From Hemerocallis citrina (lineage: Eukaryota; Streptophyta; Magnoliopsida; Asparagales; Asphodelaceae), in contig CM030368.1 of the NCBI GenBank assembly GCA_017893485.1, forward strand, positions 107,639,549 through 107,703,548: 64,000 bases of DNA, given 5' to 3'. Shown here piece after piece: positions 22,101-33,605 of this stretch. Every line of letters starts with the position of its first letter. The first letter of the stretch is position 1. Below the pieces are notes generated by a model that searched no databases, had not been told where the DNA came from, and was given only the letters and a program-made list of their open reading frames with translations. The position numbers and the translations under genes were made by a program.

Positions 22101-23249
22101 CCGAGCAAGCTCCAACTCCATCTCACGTGAAGCGCCGCACAAACGAACGAGTCTTAACTTTGTCAAGTGCAACGTATCGTGAAGGAGAGCAAGCTCAATG
22201 TCTCGGGGACCTTATTCGATGTACACAACTACTTGTCAGCAAATAGAAGAATGGAATCACCTTAACGCTGAACAATCACAAGGGACTTCACTTCAATATT
22301 AAGAAGATTCAGAACATCCACAACTCATTCGCTCCACAAAATGAGTTCGGCACACCACGCGCCACTGGAGTTCCTCCAGCCAATAACTCGTTAACTCCAA
22401 ACAATAAGTTCAACACCAGGCTCTTCATTTCAGCTCCATCAGCAACCCATGACTCCGAACAACGAGTTTATTGCCTTGCTCTGTAATATCCCGATCGGAT
22501 ATTATATTTATAATTTATTTTTAATTAAAATATTTTAATGGAAATTTCTTGGTTTTACTAAATAAAAACTTACCTGTTAATATATACTAGTAAGTATAGA
22601 TATGTGTTGTATCGGTTTTGATACACTTGTACAAAATCCTGTAAAATGCATTTTTGAGAAAATATCTGTAAAATCTCGGGCTGGTATAAAAAAAATATTA
22701 TTTTATTATTATTTTATTTTTAATTTCAGAATTGAAATATTTTCGGTGGATATTACCCGGTTTTGTTAATAAACATTATCTATGTATATATACCAGTCTG
22801 TATACATCTGTATTGTATCAAATTGCTACTGTAATCTTCCGAGCCGATAATAAAATTTATTTTATTATTATTTTCGGAAAAAATTTATTTTTATACGGAT
22901 TGTGCGGTTTAACAAACAGAAACTATCGGTATATAGATTAATATATACGTATGAGTATTGTATCAATTTCGTACGTTAGTAGAAATCGGGTAGTATGTGT
23001 TTTGGACAAAAATATCTTATTTTTGTCATGATTAATCAAAAATGGATGGCTAGGATTTGTTTGGAGGGTTAAACCTAGGGTTTAGGATTAAATGAGATAC
23101 ATAAGTGATTAAATAGGTGGATTTCTACTAGAACACTCTCCTCCGGCTCACCCCCTCCACCCCATCAACTTTGGCCGGCCAACCTTGCTCCAAGGGTGTT
23201 TTTGCAAAACCCCTTGGTGCATTTGCACTCTCCCCCTTCTCATTCTTCC

Positions 23250-23257
23250 TATAAATA
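23250..23257 (+). promoter_or_regulatory. TATA box of LTR2
   Basis: TATAAATA followed by a run of C. Same relative position as in LTR1. Confidence 0.55.
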
Positions 23258-24369
23258 CCCCCCCCCCCAAAGAAAGAGAGGAAGAAACCATAAAGAGTTC
23301 TTCATTTGTGGGTTTTTCATAGGAGATTTTCTATAGGAGCTAGGAGGAAGGAGAAGGTTACTTGTCTAGTTCTTCCTACAAAGAAATCATGGTGGGGGTT
23401 CTCTACTTCTCTTTTATATGTTTTACTCTTTTATTATTGTTGTATGTGAAAAAGAACCCATCCTTAGGGTTAGCTATTTGTTGTATGTGAAAAAGAACCC
23501 ATCTTTAGGGTTAGCTATTTGTGTATGTAAAAAAGAACCCATCTTTAGGGTTAGCTATTTGTGTATGTGAAAAAAAACCCGTCTTTAGGGTTAATTATTG
23601 TTTCTTGTAAAAAGAACCCATCTTATGATGTTTTGTTGTTGTAGGTTAAAAAAGAACTCATCTTTATGATGTGTGGTTGTTGTATGTGTATGTTTCTAAA
23701 ATAACTTGGACTAAATCTTAAGCATATAAATGGTAGTAGGGACCAAAATGACCCAATGAAAAAGATGGATGGTAGAACTTAAATAAATAACATAAAGGTT
23801 GAATCTTTAAGGCCTTGTTATGGTTATTTTTGCTAAAACTACACTAAGAACTTGTGCATATAAATGGTTGAGAATCAAAAGTAGTCACATAGAAGAAAGT
23901 GAATGGTAGAACTCACTAAAAACCCATAATGATGGAATCTTTAAGCTTTGATATGATTATAGTTGTTATTATTGTTATTTTGTTAGCACAAAACTACACA
24001 ACTTGAACTAAACTATGAGCACATAAAGTAAGAATACTTACATGCCAAATTTGGGGTTGTAGAACTCAACAAGCTAATAAAAGATGAGTTTTTGGTTGTA
24101 TGTTGCTCTCTACCTTGTTAAAAATCAAGTCTTCACTAACCCTAGTTCATAAAAAAGTGGACTTTTTGTATGTAGGGACTTGTAGATTAAAGAGAAGTAG
24201 GTTTGTAATATGTAGGATTTGTGGATTCAACAAAAGTAATTTTTGTAATATGTAGATAGTTGTAATTCATAAAACAAGTAGTTTTTGTATTATGTAAGGA
24301 ATTGTAATTCATAAAAGAGGTAGTTTATGTAATATCTAGATAATGTATTTAGTAACCTTATCAGTTTAC

Positions 24370-25080
24370 CCATTATGCTTGAGTTGTAGTAAAGAACCCA
24401 TGCTTAAGTTGTATAGTTGTTCTAGATTCAAAAGAACCCATGCTTGAGTTGTAGGTTGTTGTAGTAAAGAATCCATGCTTGAGTTATATGTGCTAAAGAA
24501 CCCATGCTTAAGTTTTATGTACTAAAGAACCCATGCTTGAGTTGTATGCGCTAAAAGAACCCATACTTGAGTTGTAGTAAAGAACCCATGCTTAAGTTGT
24601 TGTAGTTGTTCTAGTAAAGAACCCATGCTTAAGTTGTTGTAGTTGTTCTAGTAAAAAACCCATGCTTGAGTTGTTGTAGTAGTTCTAGTGAGGAACCCAT
24701 CATGCTTGAGTTGTAGTTGTTCTAGTAAAGAACCCATGCTTGAGTTATTGTAGTTGTTCTAGTAAAGAACCCATGCTTGAGTTGTTGTAGTAGTTCTAGT
24801 AAAGAATCCATACTTGAGTTTTTGTAGTTGTTCTAGTAAAGAACCCATGCTTGAGTTGTTGTAGTAGTTCTAGTAAAGAACCCATGCTTGAGATGTGCAA
24901 TTGTTCTAGATTTAAAAGGACCCATGCTTGATTTGTATGGTTGTTTTAGATTCTAAAGAACCCATGCTTGAGTTTGTGTAGTTGTTCTAGATTCAAAAGG
25001 ACCCATGCATGCTTAAGTTGTATGTTGCAATGGTTTTTAAAAAGGAACCCATGAATTTAGCTCACATGCTAGTCTAGTTA
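24370..25080 (+). repeat. 38-bp tandem array in LTR2
   Basis: Many imperfect copies of AAAGAACCCATGCTTGAGTT followed by GTTGTAGTTGTTCTAGT. Spacing varies from about 35 to 60 bp. Confidence 0.85.
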
Positions 25081-25250
25081 AACTATTGAAATGAACCCAT
25101 GTTCCATATTTGTTCTAGTTCGACTTTTAAGAAGAAACCCATGAAACTAGCTCCATGATAGTTCTAGCTCAAATTGACGAGGAACCCATGCATTTAGGTT
25201 CTAGGTGGTTCTAACTCAACCTTGAGAAAGAACCCATGAATCTAGTTGCA

Positions 25251-26040
25251 TGTTTTTTTTTTATCGTAAAAGGTTGGCCTTGGCCCCCCCGTGTTTCATT
25301 AAAAAATTTAACAAAATAAACAACCAAAAATAAGGCTTATGAAGTTCAGATCCCAACAGGCTGGGTTCTGGAATTCATACACCCCAACCAACAAACAAAA
25401 GTACAACGAAATCTAATCCTACTGATTGGGTAACCTCGTCCAAGTCAATTTCTCATGCCAATTTAAGCTCATTCTCTCTCTCAGTTCCTTGCTTGTACAC
25501 CGTTTATCCGTTCTGTTGCTCACATGGACTCCTCCGTTGCCCCCATCAGTGATTCATACGTCAACTTCAAGCACCATATGAGAGACTGCAGACACTCCAC
25601 CAATCTGACAACTCCCTGTAACGATTGAGTTCTAGTTCTCATCCCCTCATTTGACCCTCGTTGATTCTCACTGGCACCTCGCAACGAAGGATGTTCTCTC
25701 CCCTGACTGCTTGCACAAACACCTCTATCGCTACCATTAATGATTCACGCATCAACTTCAAGCACCATATGATAGACCGCAGGTACTCCACCAATCTGAT
25801 AACTCCCTGTACAGATTGAGTCCTGGTTCTCATCTCCTCGCTTGACCCTTGTTGACTCTCACTAGCCCCTTGCAACGTAGGTTGTCCAGTCCCCTGATTG
25901 TTGAACAAACGCCACCACCCCCTCCAACCCCCCTGAAATGAGAGAGACCGTAGGCACCCCTCACTTTTACCAGAATAGGACAAAGTAGAGCACAAATAAT
26001 AAAATTGTCGGACTACCATCGCCCCACCAGCTTAGGTACT
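25251..26040 (-). mobile_element. Poly(A) retroposon fragment, LINE-like
   Basis: On the minus strand the sequence ends in TTTTACGAT and then ten A (plus strand 25252-25262). Just before that is TTTAATGAAACACGGGG, a 3'-end style seen in plant LINEs. The upstream part holds two copies of a roughly 190-bp segment (about 25523-25710 and 25711-25900), sharing TCAACTTCAAGCACCATATG. A 126-codon minus-strand ORF crosses both copies but shows no known domain. The 5' limit is uncertain and no target duplication was found. Confidence 0.45.
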
Positions 26041-26197
26041 TTTTCTTGCTAATTGTAAGTTGGTTGTAATTTGGACATTTAGGGAGAAAATTTGGATATT
26101 AGGGACTCCTCCGCTACTCCTCTCTCTCACACACACAACCCAATCTCCTCTCTCCCCTTCCCTACATCTCCCAACACAGACCCAAGCTCAAACACCA
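26041..26197. other. Unassigned spacer before LTR3
   Basis: Pyrimidine-rich sequence (CTCTCTCTCACACACACAAC near 26120) resembling a plant 5' leader. It may belong to the retroposon's 5' side or to the T2/LTR2 flank. No gene is seen. Confidence 0.3.
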
Positions 26198-26926
26198 TGT
26201 AATATCCTGGACGGATATTATATTTATATAATTATTATTTTTAAAATTAAAGTATTTTCATGGGAATTACTTGGTTTTTACTGATAAAAAGTTATCTGGA
26301 TGTATGTACTAGTAAGTATATACAGGTATTGTATCAGTTCTGTACACTAGTACAAAATCTTGAAAAATGCATTTTTGAGAAAATATCTGGAAAATCCCGG
26401 TCAGATATTCAAAAATTATTATTTTATTATTATTTTACTTTTATTTCTATAAATAAAATATTTTTGGTGGATATCACCCGGTTTTTTGTTAATAAACATT
26501 ATCTATGTACATATACTAGTCGGTATACGACTGTTTTGTGTCAAACTGATACTGGAATCTTCCGAGCAGGTAATAAAATTATTTTATTCTTATTTCTCGG
26601 AATTAAATTATTTTTTGTATTGATTTTTTCGTTTTCACGAATGAAAATTATCTATATGATCAGATAGATGCACGTGTTTGAACTGTAACGGTTTTGGGTG
26701 TTTATACAAATCGTATAGTATGTGACTTGGGAAATTATATTTTATTTGGTGACCCATCATGATGAGATGGAGGGTTTGGATTGAATTAGGGGGTGATTGT
26801 AATTTAAAGTTACAAATAGAACACCAATTGTTTCCCACCATAAGAATGGGACAAGTGTTCTCACCTTCTCCAAATAAACCCTCCCCTACATAACACCTCC
26901 TCCACACCCTCTCTCTCTCCCTTTCC

Positions 26927-26934
26927 TATATAAA
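26927..26934 (+). promoter_or_regulatory. TATA box of LTR3
   Basis: TATATAAA after a CT-rich stretch, at the same place in the LTR as the boxes of LTR1 and LTR2. Confidence 0.5.
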
Positions 26935-27589
26935 GGCCGACCACTCCCAATAGGGAAAATGCCCTCTTCCATTTTTCCCCTTCTCATCTCATCTCATTTT
27001 CACCCTTCTTCTACCCCTACTTCTTCTTCTACTAGTTCTATTTAGAAAAATTTGAGAAAGAAAAGAAAGAGAGGATCAAATCAAAAGAAAAGAGAGCTAG
27101 GGTTTCATGCGTTCCATCCATGGAGGGTGTTCTTGAAGAAGCAAGAACAAGGAGCAAGGAGAAGGAAGGGCAAGTTCTTCCTACACAAAATCAAGGTCGG
27201 GGTTTCTCATCTCATGGTTGTTTAGCTATTATTAGGGCTTTATTGTTGTTGTATGTTGTTTTATTGAGTTAAATTCTTGTGCATGTGGACTAGAATTGAG
27301 TTAGAACTAGAAAGATTCAATTTTTGAGTTCTAGGGTTAGATTTAATTAACCATGCTAAAGGTGGAACCTTGACCCGAAATTTATGTGGGAGGTTCTCCT
27401 AGATATTATTAGTGTTCTCTAATTTTTATAGATTTTTCGGAGTAATTTTGATGGGTGGATCGAGTGTTTTCCCCAAAACAGCGAGGTTCAAGCCGAAAAA
27501 CACAGCTCATTGTTTTCAGGTTAAGTATCGCAGTAGGTTCATAAGGTTTTTACTTGGGTTTCTTTGAGGAATTAGAGGTAGAGACCCTT

Positions 27590-28725
27590 TAGAGAGGTTG
27601 TACTAGACATTCTCCCCTTTCTGAATTGACCTCTCGGGTTAAATTCCAATAAGAGACGCAAAAGTTATGACTGTTACAAAATCAGGACAGCGAGCCGGCT
27701 GAGAAGCTCACTGTTCTATTTGGTTGTCATTTTTGAGCCTCTTAATGGTTGAATCTGAGGTTCAGACCAACTAGGAAGTTGTAGTAGACATTCTCCTCTT
27801 TCCGAATTGGCCTCTCGGGCTAAATTTCGATAAGCGGAAGAGGAGTTATGGTATTTGGAAGATGCAGCAGCCAGGTTGGACCAGAAAGTTGCTGTTTTGA
27901 CTTCCTTGTAGTTTTTAAGTGTTCTACTCAATAAATTTGAGGTGCCGACCAACTAGAGGAGTTGTAGTAGACATCTTCCCCTTTCCAAATTAGCCTCTCG
28001 GGTTAAATTCTGATAAGCGGAGTAGGAGTTATGCCGTTTGCAAGATACATCAACTATCTATCTTCACTGGGTTCTTGCTGTTTTGCTTCTTTGATGTTTT
28101 AGAGTGTCTTACTTGTAGAATCTGAGGTTCGAACCAACTAGAGAGTTGTACTAGACATCTTTCCCTTTCCGAATTGTCCTCTCGGGCTAGATTTCTATAA
28201 GCGGAGTAGGAGTTAGTATATTCGGAATGTGCGGCAGCTAGCTTTGAGTTGAGTGTACTAGCTGTTTGACTTCTTTGGTATTTTAGAGTGTCTTACCTGT
28301 AGAATCTGAGGTTCGGGCCAACTAAGGAGTTGTAGTAGAGACTCTCCCCTTTCCGAATTGACCTCTCGAGTTAAATTCCGATAAGCAGAGTAGGATTTAT
28401 GGTATTTGGAAGATGCAGCAGCCAGCTTTGAGCTAAATGTACTTGCTATTTGACTTCTTTGGTGTTTTAGAGTGTCTTACCTGCAGAATTTGAGGTTTGG
28501 GCCAACTAGGGAGTTGTAGTAGAGACTTTTCCCTTTCCGAATTGACCTCTCGAGTTAAATTCCGACAAGCAGAGTAGAAGTTATGGTCTTAGAAAGTTTT
28601 CAGCTTGGCTCTGTATATTGGTGGGTTGGAATTGTATCTGTCTTGATCCCTTGTAGTTTTTGAGTGTCTTACACGCTGAATCTGAGGAGCCGACCAACTA
28701 GGGAGTTGTAGTAGACGTTCCCACC
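27590..28725 (+). repeat. 184-bp tandem array in LTR3 (about 7 copies)
   Basis: Units share GAGTTGTAGTAGACATTCTC, then TTTCCGAATTGACCTCTCGG and TTAAATTCCGATAAGC. They begin near 27595, 27775, 27957, 28141, 28325, 28509 and 28703. Divergence is moderate, so the array is older than the LTR1 51-bp array. The last copy is interrupted by T3. Confidence 0.88.
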
Positions 28726-29299
28726 TGATATGGCTAAAAATGGGGTTAAATTGGAACCATTCAATGTGGGTACGGATCTCAAAGTCCCAGGGGTAAGACG
28801 GTAATTTCACCTACAGATGGGTCCGAATTAGGAACCGGATCCCTCCTCTTGGACCTGCTAATTCATGAACAGATCTATCCAGTTGAGAACGGGTCCCAAC
28901 CCTTAGGGTCCAGTTCAACAGGATTGGAGGAAATCCTAGCTTCTCATGATCTAGAGGAGGTGGTTATAACCACCCTTATCCTGCCTCACCGGGAAGTAGG
29001 GATTCACTCTTATCCTAAAGAGATCCCCTTGGTGACTATAAACCCCCCTGCCTCCTACTGTAAAAGGTGATCACACTGTGCACACTTGAGCTCTTTTCCC
29101 TTGACTTATTCTGTGTATTGACTTGTCGTCGGATGGTTCGTCGCTGGGATCCATCCTGGTGTCTTGAACGTTTGTGCAGGTCCTAAGGAAGCACCAAGGA
29201 GCCAACAAATCAGCAAGGAAGAAGAAGGGATCAACCTGTGTGAGTTTCTCACAAACCTACAAATCCCATCTATTGCCCCCACACCCGAATTCAGCGGCA
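28726..29299 (+). repeat. 5' LTR of T3 (LTR B)
   Basis: It starts TGATATGGCTAAAAATGGGG, as LTR A does, and ends AGCGGCA six bases before a primer-binding site. It has a TATAAA at 29037-29042 and the leader block (GACTTGTCGTCGGATGG, then a hairpin, TTTGTGCAGG) at 29118-29180. The middle has diverged strongly from LTR A, so the two represent subfamilies. It inserted into the 184-bp array of LTR3. Confidence 0.82.
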
Positions 29300-29305
29300 A
29301 CAGAT

Positions 29306-29321
29306 TGGCGCTGTCTGTGGG
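29306..29321 (+). promoter_or_regulatory. Primer-binding site of T3
   Basis: TGGCGCTGTCTGTGGG lies a few bases after the LTR B end, the usual Tat-type leader sequence where a host tRNA would prime minus-strand DNA. It fixes this LTR as the 5' one. Confidence 0.7.
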
Positions 29322-29375
29322 AACACACTGACAAGCAATCTCGTCTTCCTCCTTCAGCCCACGTTACTCCCAGCC

Positions 29376-31248
29376 ATGTCTCCCACGAAGATACCCGCGA
29401 ATTCCAACCGAAGGACAACCTCTTCTCATCCTCCTCCTCCTCCGCAAGATCTCCCCCATCCCAACCAACCAACCCAGCAGCTCGATCTTCTGGCCCTGTA
29501 GTCCATCCAGCAACCCTTGGGACCCCAGGCTGTAGTGGGGGAACCCTCTCTACGGAGCTGCCACAACCAACCTGTCCATCAGGTTCGAGTCTCCATCCAC
29601 AATGTCAACACCGATTCCATGGCTTCCTAGACTCTCCCCACTCCAAAGGATCTGTAGGATGTGATCAACAATTGGCAGACCGAGCACGGACCCGATCTCC
29701 GTACCCATCTGAAGGAGAAGCGGACCCAAGGGTCGAACCCTCGCCACGAGCAGGCCAGGGACCGTTCGCCACGCCGATCCAACCGAGGGGGGTCCAACTC
29801 TCCCCGTAGACGAAAAGAGTCACCCCAACATCACCCAAGATGAAGCTGCTCCCCGGCAGGTCGCCATGCACCTCGGGACCATCATGAGCAGGAGGCCCCC
29901 GTCACATGGGTGGAATTCCAGCAATTCCAGGAGGCGGTCCTCCGGGCTCTCAACGTTGCCCCCAATGATGGCCGTAGGGCTCTCAGTTCTCCGCCAGCTC
30001 CTCACCATCCTCGCCGCTCCCGAAGTCCTAGGTAGGCTGCGAGCCATCGCCGCCCTTCTCCCGATCACCACTGCCACTCCCGTAGTCTGCGTCCTACCCC
30101 AAGTCAATCGCATCTCTCAGTCAGTCCACCTCCCACTCTGAGCCATCACCGGCGCAGCCCCATCCCTCCTCGACATGAGAACGAGTCTCGGGTCTCTGCC
30201 AGACAAGACCGAAGGGAGGACTTGATCTACCGCCGTCTCCACGAGATGGATAGGCGCCTCAGCCAGCTTGACTGAGACGAAGGGCAACATGCAGGGGACC
30301 TTCGTCCAAGAAGACCCCTATTCTCCCGTACCATTATGGAGGCTCCAGTCCCCGACAACCTCAAGCCTCCACATTTCGAGACCTATACCGGGGAGTCGGA
30401 CGCCGGAGATCATATTGAGAGTTTCAAAACTCTCATGATGATCCACCATGCATCAGACTCCCTCCTTTGTAAGACCTTTCCGGCCACACTCAAGGGGCCG
30501 GCACGGGAATGGTACTCTCGGCTTGCGCCGGCATCTATCTTCTCCTTCGACCAGTTCGAGGGCCTTTTCCTCACGCATTTCGTGAGCAATTGGTGCGTCG
30601 AGAAGACGAGCGACACCCTACTGTTCCTCAGCTAAAAGAAGGGCAAATGACTAAGGGATTATGTCAAATGCTTCACTGCTGAGGCAAAGTCCATTGCTTC
30701 TTTGGAACCCTCGGTCGCCACCTTCGCCTTCCAGTCCAACGTCCTCAATGCTGACCTCAGTGCGTCTCGTGACAAGATGCCCCCTCTGGACTTCTCAGAG
30801 CTCCTACTCTGGAGCGAGAAGTATATCCGAGCGGAAGAAGCCGTTCTCCGCCCCACCTTCGAGGCCTCATCTTCCGCAAATAAGCTGAAGGGTGTAGAAG
30901 AAGAAGGAGCTAAGAAGCTCCAAAAATACAATGGGGGTCAGGGCATCCTCCTCCTCGGTTCGAGAAATTCACTTCGCTTAACACTAGTGTATCTGCCATC
31001 CTCTTGGAGATAGGGAACGATGGCCTCCTACCGCCTTCCCCAAGGATGAATACTCCGGCATAGAAGAGGGACTGGAGTAAGTGGTGCCATTTCCATCGGG
31101 ACCACGGGCACGACACAGATGAATATCGGGCCTTGAAGGATAAAATCGAGGCCCTCATTCAGAGAGGGCAACTCAACCGTTTTATAAAAGGGACCGAGCC
31201 GATCCACCCCCACCCCCTTGGGGGGCTCACAGGCAAAATGAGCAGCGC
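29376..31248 (+). pseudogene. T3 gag (nonsense-riddled)
   Basis: One frame runs from the ATG at 29376 to about 31013 with several stops (for example at 30633-30635 and a TGA four codons later) and few visible frame breaks. The N-terminal third is Pro/Arg/Ser-rich (SRSPRR-like stretches). From about 30336 it holds the gag core: NLKPPHFETYTGESDAGDHI, then GPAREWYSRL. A zinc-knuckle segment typical of Tat, CHFHRDHGHDTDEYRALK, is at about 31083-31140; its last cysteine is replaced by Tyr. Gag would form the particle shell. Decay by stops with few indels suits old, methylated DNA. Confidence 0.78.
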
Positions 31249-31520
31249 ATGGAGACTCCGGAGGCTGAAGTAGAGGGCATCTTGTACTCGATACATGGGG
31301 GCTCAATGGGGGGAGATTCCAACTCCTTCCGAAAAGCCTTCGCAAAGGAGGTTAACTCCGTGCAGAGCTATCCTCCCTTAAAGTGCCTCGGAGTCCCGGT
31401 GACGTTCTCCGATAGGGACCTGGAGGGCGTCTGCATGCCCCACTGTGACGCCCTCATCATCAATCTCCGCATGGCAAACTTCGAAGTTCGTCGCGTCTTG
31501 GTAGATAACAGTAGTACAGC
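31249..31520 (+). pseudogene. T3 protease, truncated at its active site
   Basis: The frame reads HGGSMGGDSNSFRKAFAKE, then MPHCDALIINLRMANFEVRR and VLVDNSSTA, the run-up to the aspartic protease of Tat elements. The active-site triplet reads Asp-Asn-Ser here. Similarity stops just after it and the sequence passes into post-pol DNA. The truncation marks the internal deletion. Confidence 0.72.
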
Positions 31521-31710
31521 AAGTTCAACATCCCGCATTTAGCTTGTGTCCTACGAACAACCCCTTATCTTATTACAATAGGCTCGGCACCTAATGCCGA
31601 CCCATAATTTTCTTTACAAAACTTGTTGGGTGCTAACAGGAGGTTCAACGTCCAACTCCATCTCAGAGTTGCCTCTACAAACTTGCTGGGTGCAAACAGC
31701 AGGTTCAAAT
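31521..31710 (+). other. Deletion junction, post-pol DNA and first units of the 60-bp array
   Basis: From 31521 the sequence is non-coding. At about 31620-31705 it contains the phrases CTTGTTGGGTGCTAACAG and CTTGCTGGGTGCAAACAG, which belong to the 60-bp array that resumes at 44080. The five bases 31706-31710 (CAAAT) are the left target duplication of the Tekay-type element. Confidence 0.7.
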
Positions 31711-32275
31711 TGTAATACCCTGATTTTTCAATTAATGAAAAATTATTTATTTTGCACGTAGTGTGCACGTGCAATATTTTGGGTTGAATTATTTTTATAA
31801 TGATGTGTATAAATATTTAATTATGTGTTCTCAAATTATTTTGTACAAAAAGCCTTTCTTTAAAGCCTTATTTTGATTTAATTAAAAAGGCCTTTTCTTA
31901 AAAGCCCAAATGTATTTTATTTTATTTATTTTTATAAACTATTTTGGCCCAAAAAGAAAGCCCATGAATTAATCCCTTTTAATTAAACTTGTCATGTAGA
32001 AGACTTTTTTTTAACTAATTTATTTTTATACAAATTTAAAATGTACAAAATTTGGCCTAGTTGCATGCACGTGCACTACACGTACACGTGCAATGCACAC
32101 TCTCTATTGGTGGCCGGTTGGCACATTTCTTTGGAGGGAATTTTGATTTTTGGCATGGTGATCATGGAGGTAGTTTCTTAGTTGTGGGTAGTTTTTCTAA
32201 CTCCTACCTTAATCTAGACCCTTCATTCTACAACCACCAAAGCAATCTTAGCCCTCCATTTCACTTATCTTTTAG

Positions 32276-32283
32276 TATAAATA
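32276..32283 (+). promoter_or_regulatory. TATA box of the left Tekay LTR
   Basis: TATAAATA followed by CCCCCC, about 565 bp into the LTR. The right LTR has the same box at 41241-41248. Confidence 0.6.
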
Positions 32284-33366
32284 CCCCCCTCTCATGGCTA
32301 ATTTTGATATGCAAATTATATTTCCAAGCTATAGTATTATTGTAGTAATAGTGTGAGTTATAAAAATTAGAGAGTTTGTGTGGGTTGCTTGCTTGGAGTG
32401 GCCGGCTATCACAAAGAAGAAGCATTCGGTTGTGCTAGGAGGCTTGGTGTGGAGCTTGTGCGCGCTTTGGCTAGGAGGTGGTGCTTTCATCTACAAGGAC
32501 TTGGTTGCTTTTTGTGTTTTCTCTCCATACAAGGTGGGTAAAACTTTCATATTTCTAATGTAGGAATCTATGCTAGTTTTAATTATCAACACTATGCATG
32601 AAAAATACTAATAAGAACACACTTAAATTGAAAAGTTAGTGTATGAATGGATTGAAATGATGTGATTAACTTGTGTGTGAAATTCTAGCATGAAATTTAA
32701 TTGTATATAGAACTCTCCATGATTATTAATTTGAATGAATGATGGTAGCACGATGCATGAAAATTTCCAATTAGATTGCTTGTAAATGGTATGGTTGAAG
32801 CATGAAAGTGATTAAGAAAATGACACCCTTTAATTTGAAAAGAGTGATTGCTTGAATGATTGAGTTGTAATTATGATAATTAATGAGTAGTAGTATATGT
32901 TGTGACATAGATTAACTAATGAAATCATTTGGTTGTCATTAAAGAAGAACCACTCAAAAATTAATAGTTTGAGTTTTGCCTATTCATGTGCTAAATAGAC
33001 ATTCATGTTGATATGGGTAGGGATAAATCCAAAAATGTATTGTGTTGTTGAATGAGAATTTATAGCAGTGAATTATCATAAGAAATTTGTGAATAAAAAG
33101 GGATTAGAAGACTAATTGATTACTCAATGTCGAAAATAAAAGATTTGGTAGTCTTAATGAACAATTTATTAAATTGTGTGGAAAAATTATGTTTTTAGTA
33201 CAAAAAATTATTTTATAGTTACTGTTATGAAGATCTAGCAAAGGAGATTAAATCTGGAATTTTTCAGTAGTTTGTATAAAGGCAATATGAACCAAAATTG
33301 ACTTGAACATCAAGTTGTTTTAACAACTGTAGTAAAATGAAACATATGGATTTTAACTTGGGACTG

Positions 33367-33605
33367 TGACAACCTAAGCTACTAGCTCAGGCGGTCTTTA
33401 AGTGCGGCTGGCTTCTCTGAGAGGTGCGGTTCGAATCCTGTGTTCACCACCTTTTTTCACCTATTTGAAAATATATACAACTGTCGACCGAAAGCATATA
33501 CACCTAATTCGCCCCTTTCATACCGCTAGCACAGTTCGGCCATGTGGCGGGTGCTCTTGGCTCTCTTTCCGTCGTGCCTGGGTTCGATTCCTCCCATCGG
33601 TACTT
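33367..33605 (+). repeat. tRNA-like dimer (SINE-like) inside the left LTR
   Basis: First unit: TAGCTCAGGCG at 33383-33393 fits the pol III A box, and GGTTCGAATCC at 33428-33438 fits the B box, 45 bp apart as in tRNAs and tRNA-derived SINEs. Second unit: GGTTCGATTCC at 33581-33591 is a further perfect B box, preceded near 33545 by a weaker A-box-like GTGGCGGGTG. The arms do not fold as a good tRNA, so it is not a working tRNA gene. An A/T-rich tail follows. The same block is in the right LTR at 42332-42570, so it is part of the family or was captured before this insertion. Confidence 0.55.

Larger units (their letters stand above)
15239..22481 (+). mobile_element. Tat element T2 remnant, pol-deleted and split by a solo LTR
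   Basis: 15239-16893 and 22086-22481 form one unit once the solo LTR at 16894-22085 is removed. The left part carries a short protease-to-RT linker like the one at the window start. It then jumps directly to post-pol sequence with AATAAA-like words (15750-15890) and degenerate repeats. RT, RNase H and integrase are therefore deleted. The right part (22086-22481) continues the same type of non-coding sequence, with repeated short phrases such as AACAATAAGTTCAACACC. No T2 LTR is identified in the window. Confidence 0.6.
22482..25250 (+). repeat. Second long LTR (LTR2), 3' end not found
   Basis: It begins TGTAATATCCCGATCGG, closely like LTR1 and LTR3, after TGCTC. The first 900 bp align in style with LTR1: poly-pyrimidine DNA, then TATAAATA at 23250-23257, then an A/G-rich leader. 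Internal arrays follow: 48-bp-type units with AAAGAACCCATCTTTAGGG at 23440-23640, and about 38-bp units with AGAACCCATGCTTGAGTTGT at 24370-25080. It is interrupted at 25250 by a poly(A) retroposon. No matching LTR end is seen before 26198, so it is truncated or its remainder is unrecognised. Confidence 0.62.
26198..28725 (+). repeat. Third long LTR (LTR3), cut by insertion of T3
   Basis: It begins TGTAATATCCTGGACGG after CACCA. It parallels LTR1 and LTR2 through a TATATAAA box at 26927-26934 and an A/G-rich leader with AGAGAGCTAGGGTTTC. The rest is a 184-bp tandem array (about 27590-28725) that stops at CCACC, exactly where the Tat LTR B begins. The other half of LTR3 is not found in the window. 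Confidence 0.62.

Noticed and set aside
32378..32563. 61-codon ORF identical at 41343-41528
   Set aside because: Shared only because the two LTRs are nearly identical; no domain and no independent evidence of coding.
33383..33450. A functional tRNA gene
   Set aside because: A and B boxes are present, but the T arm and acceptor stem do not pair well; a tRNA-derived remnant is more likely.
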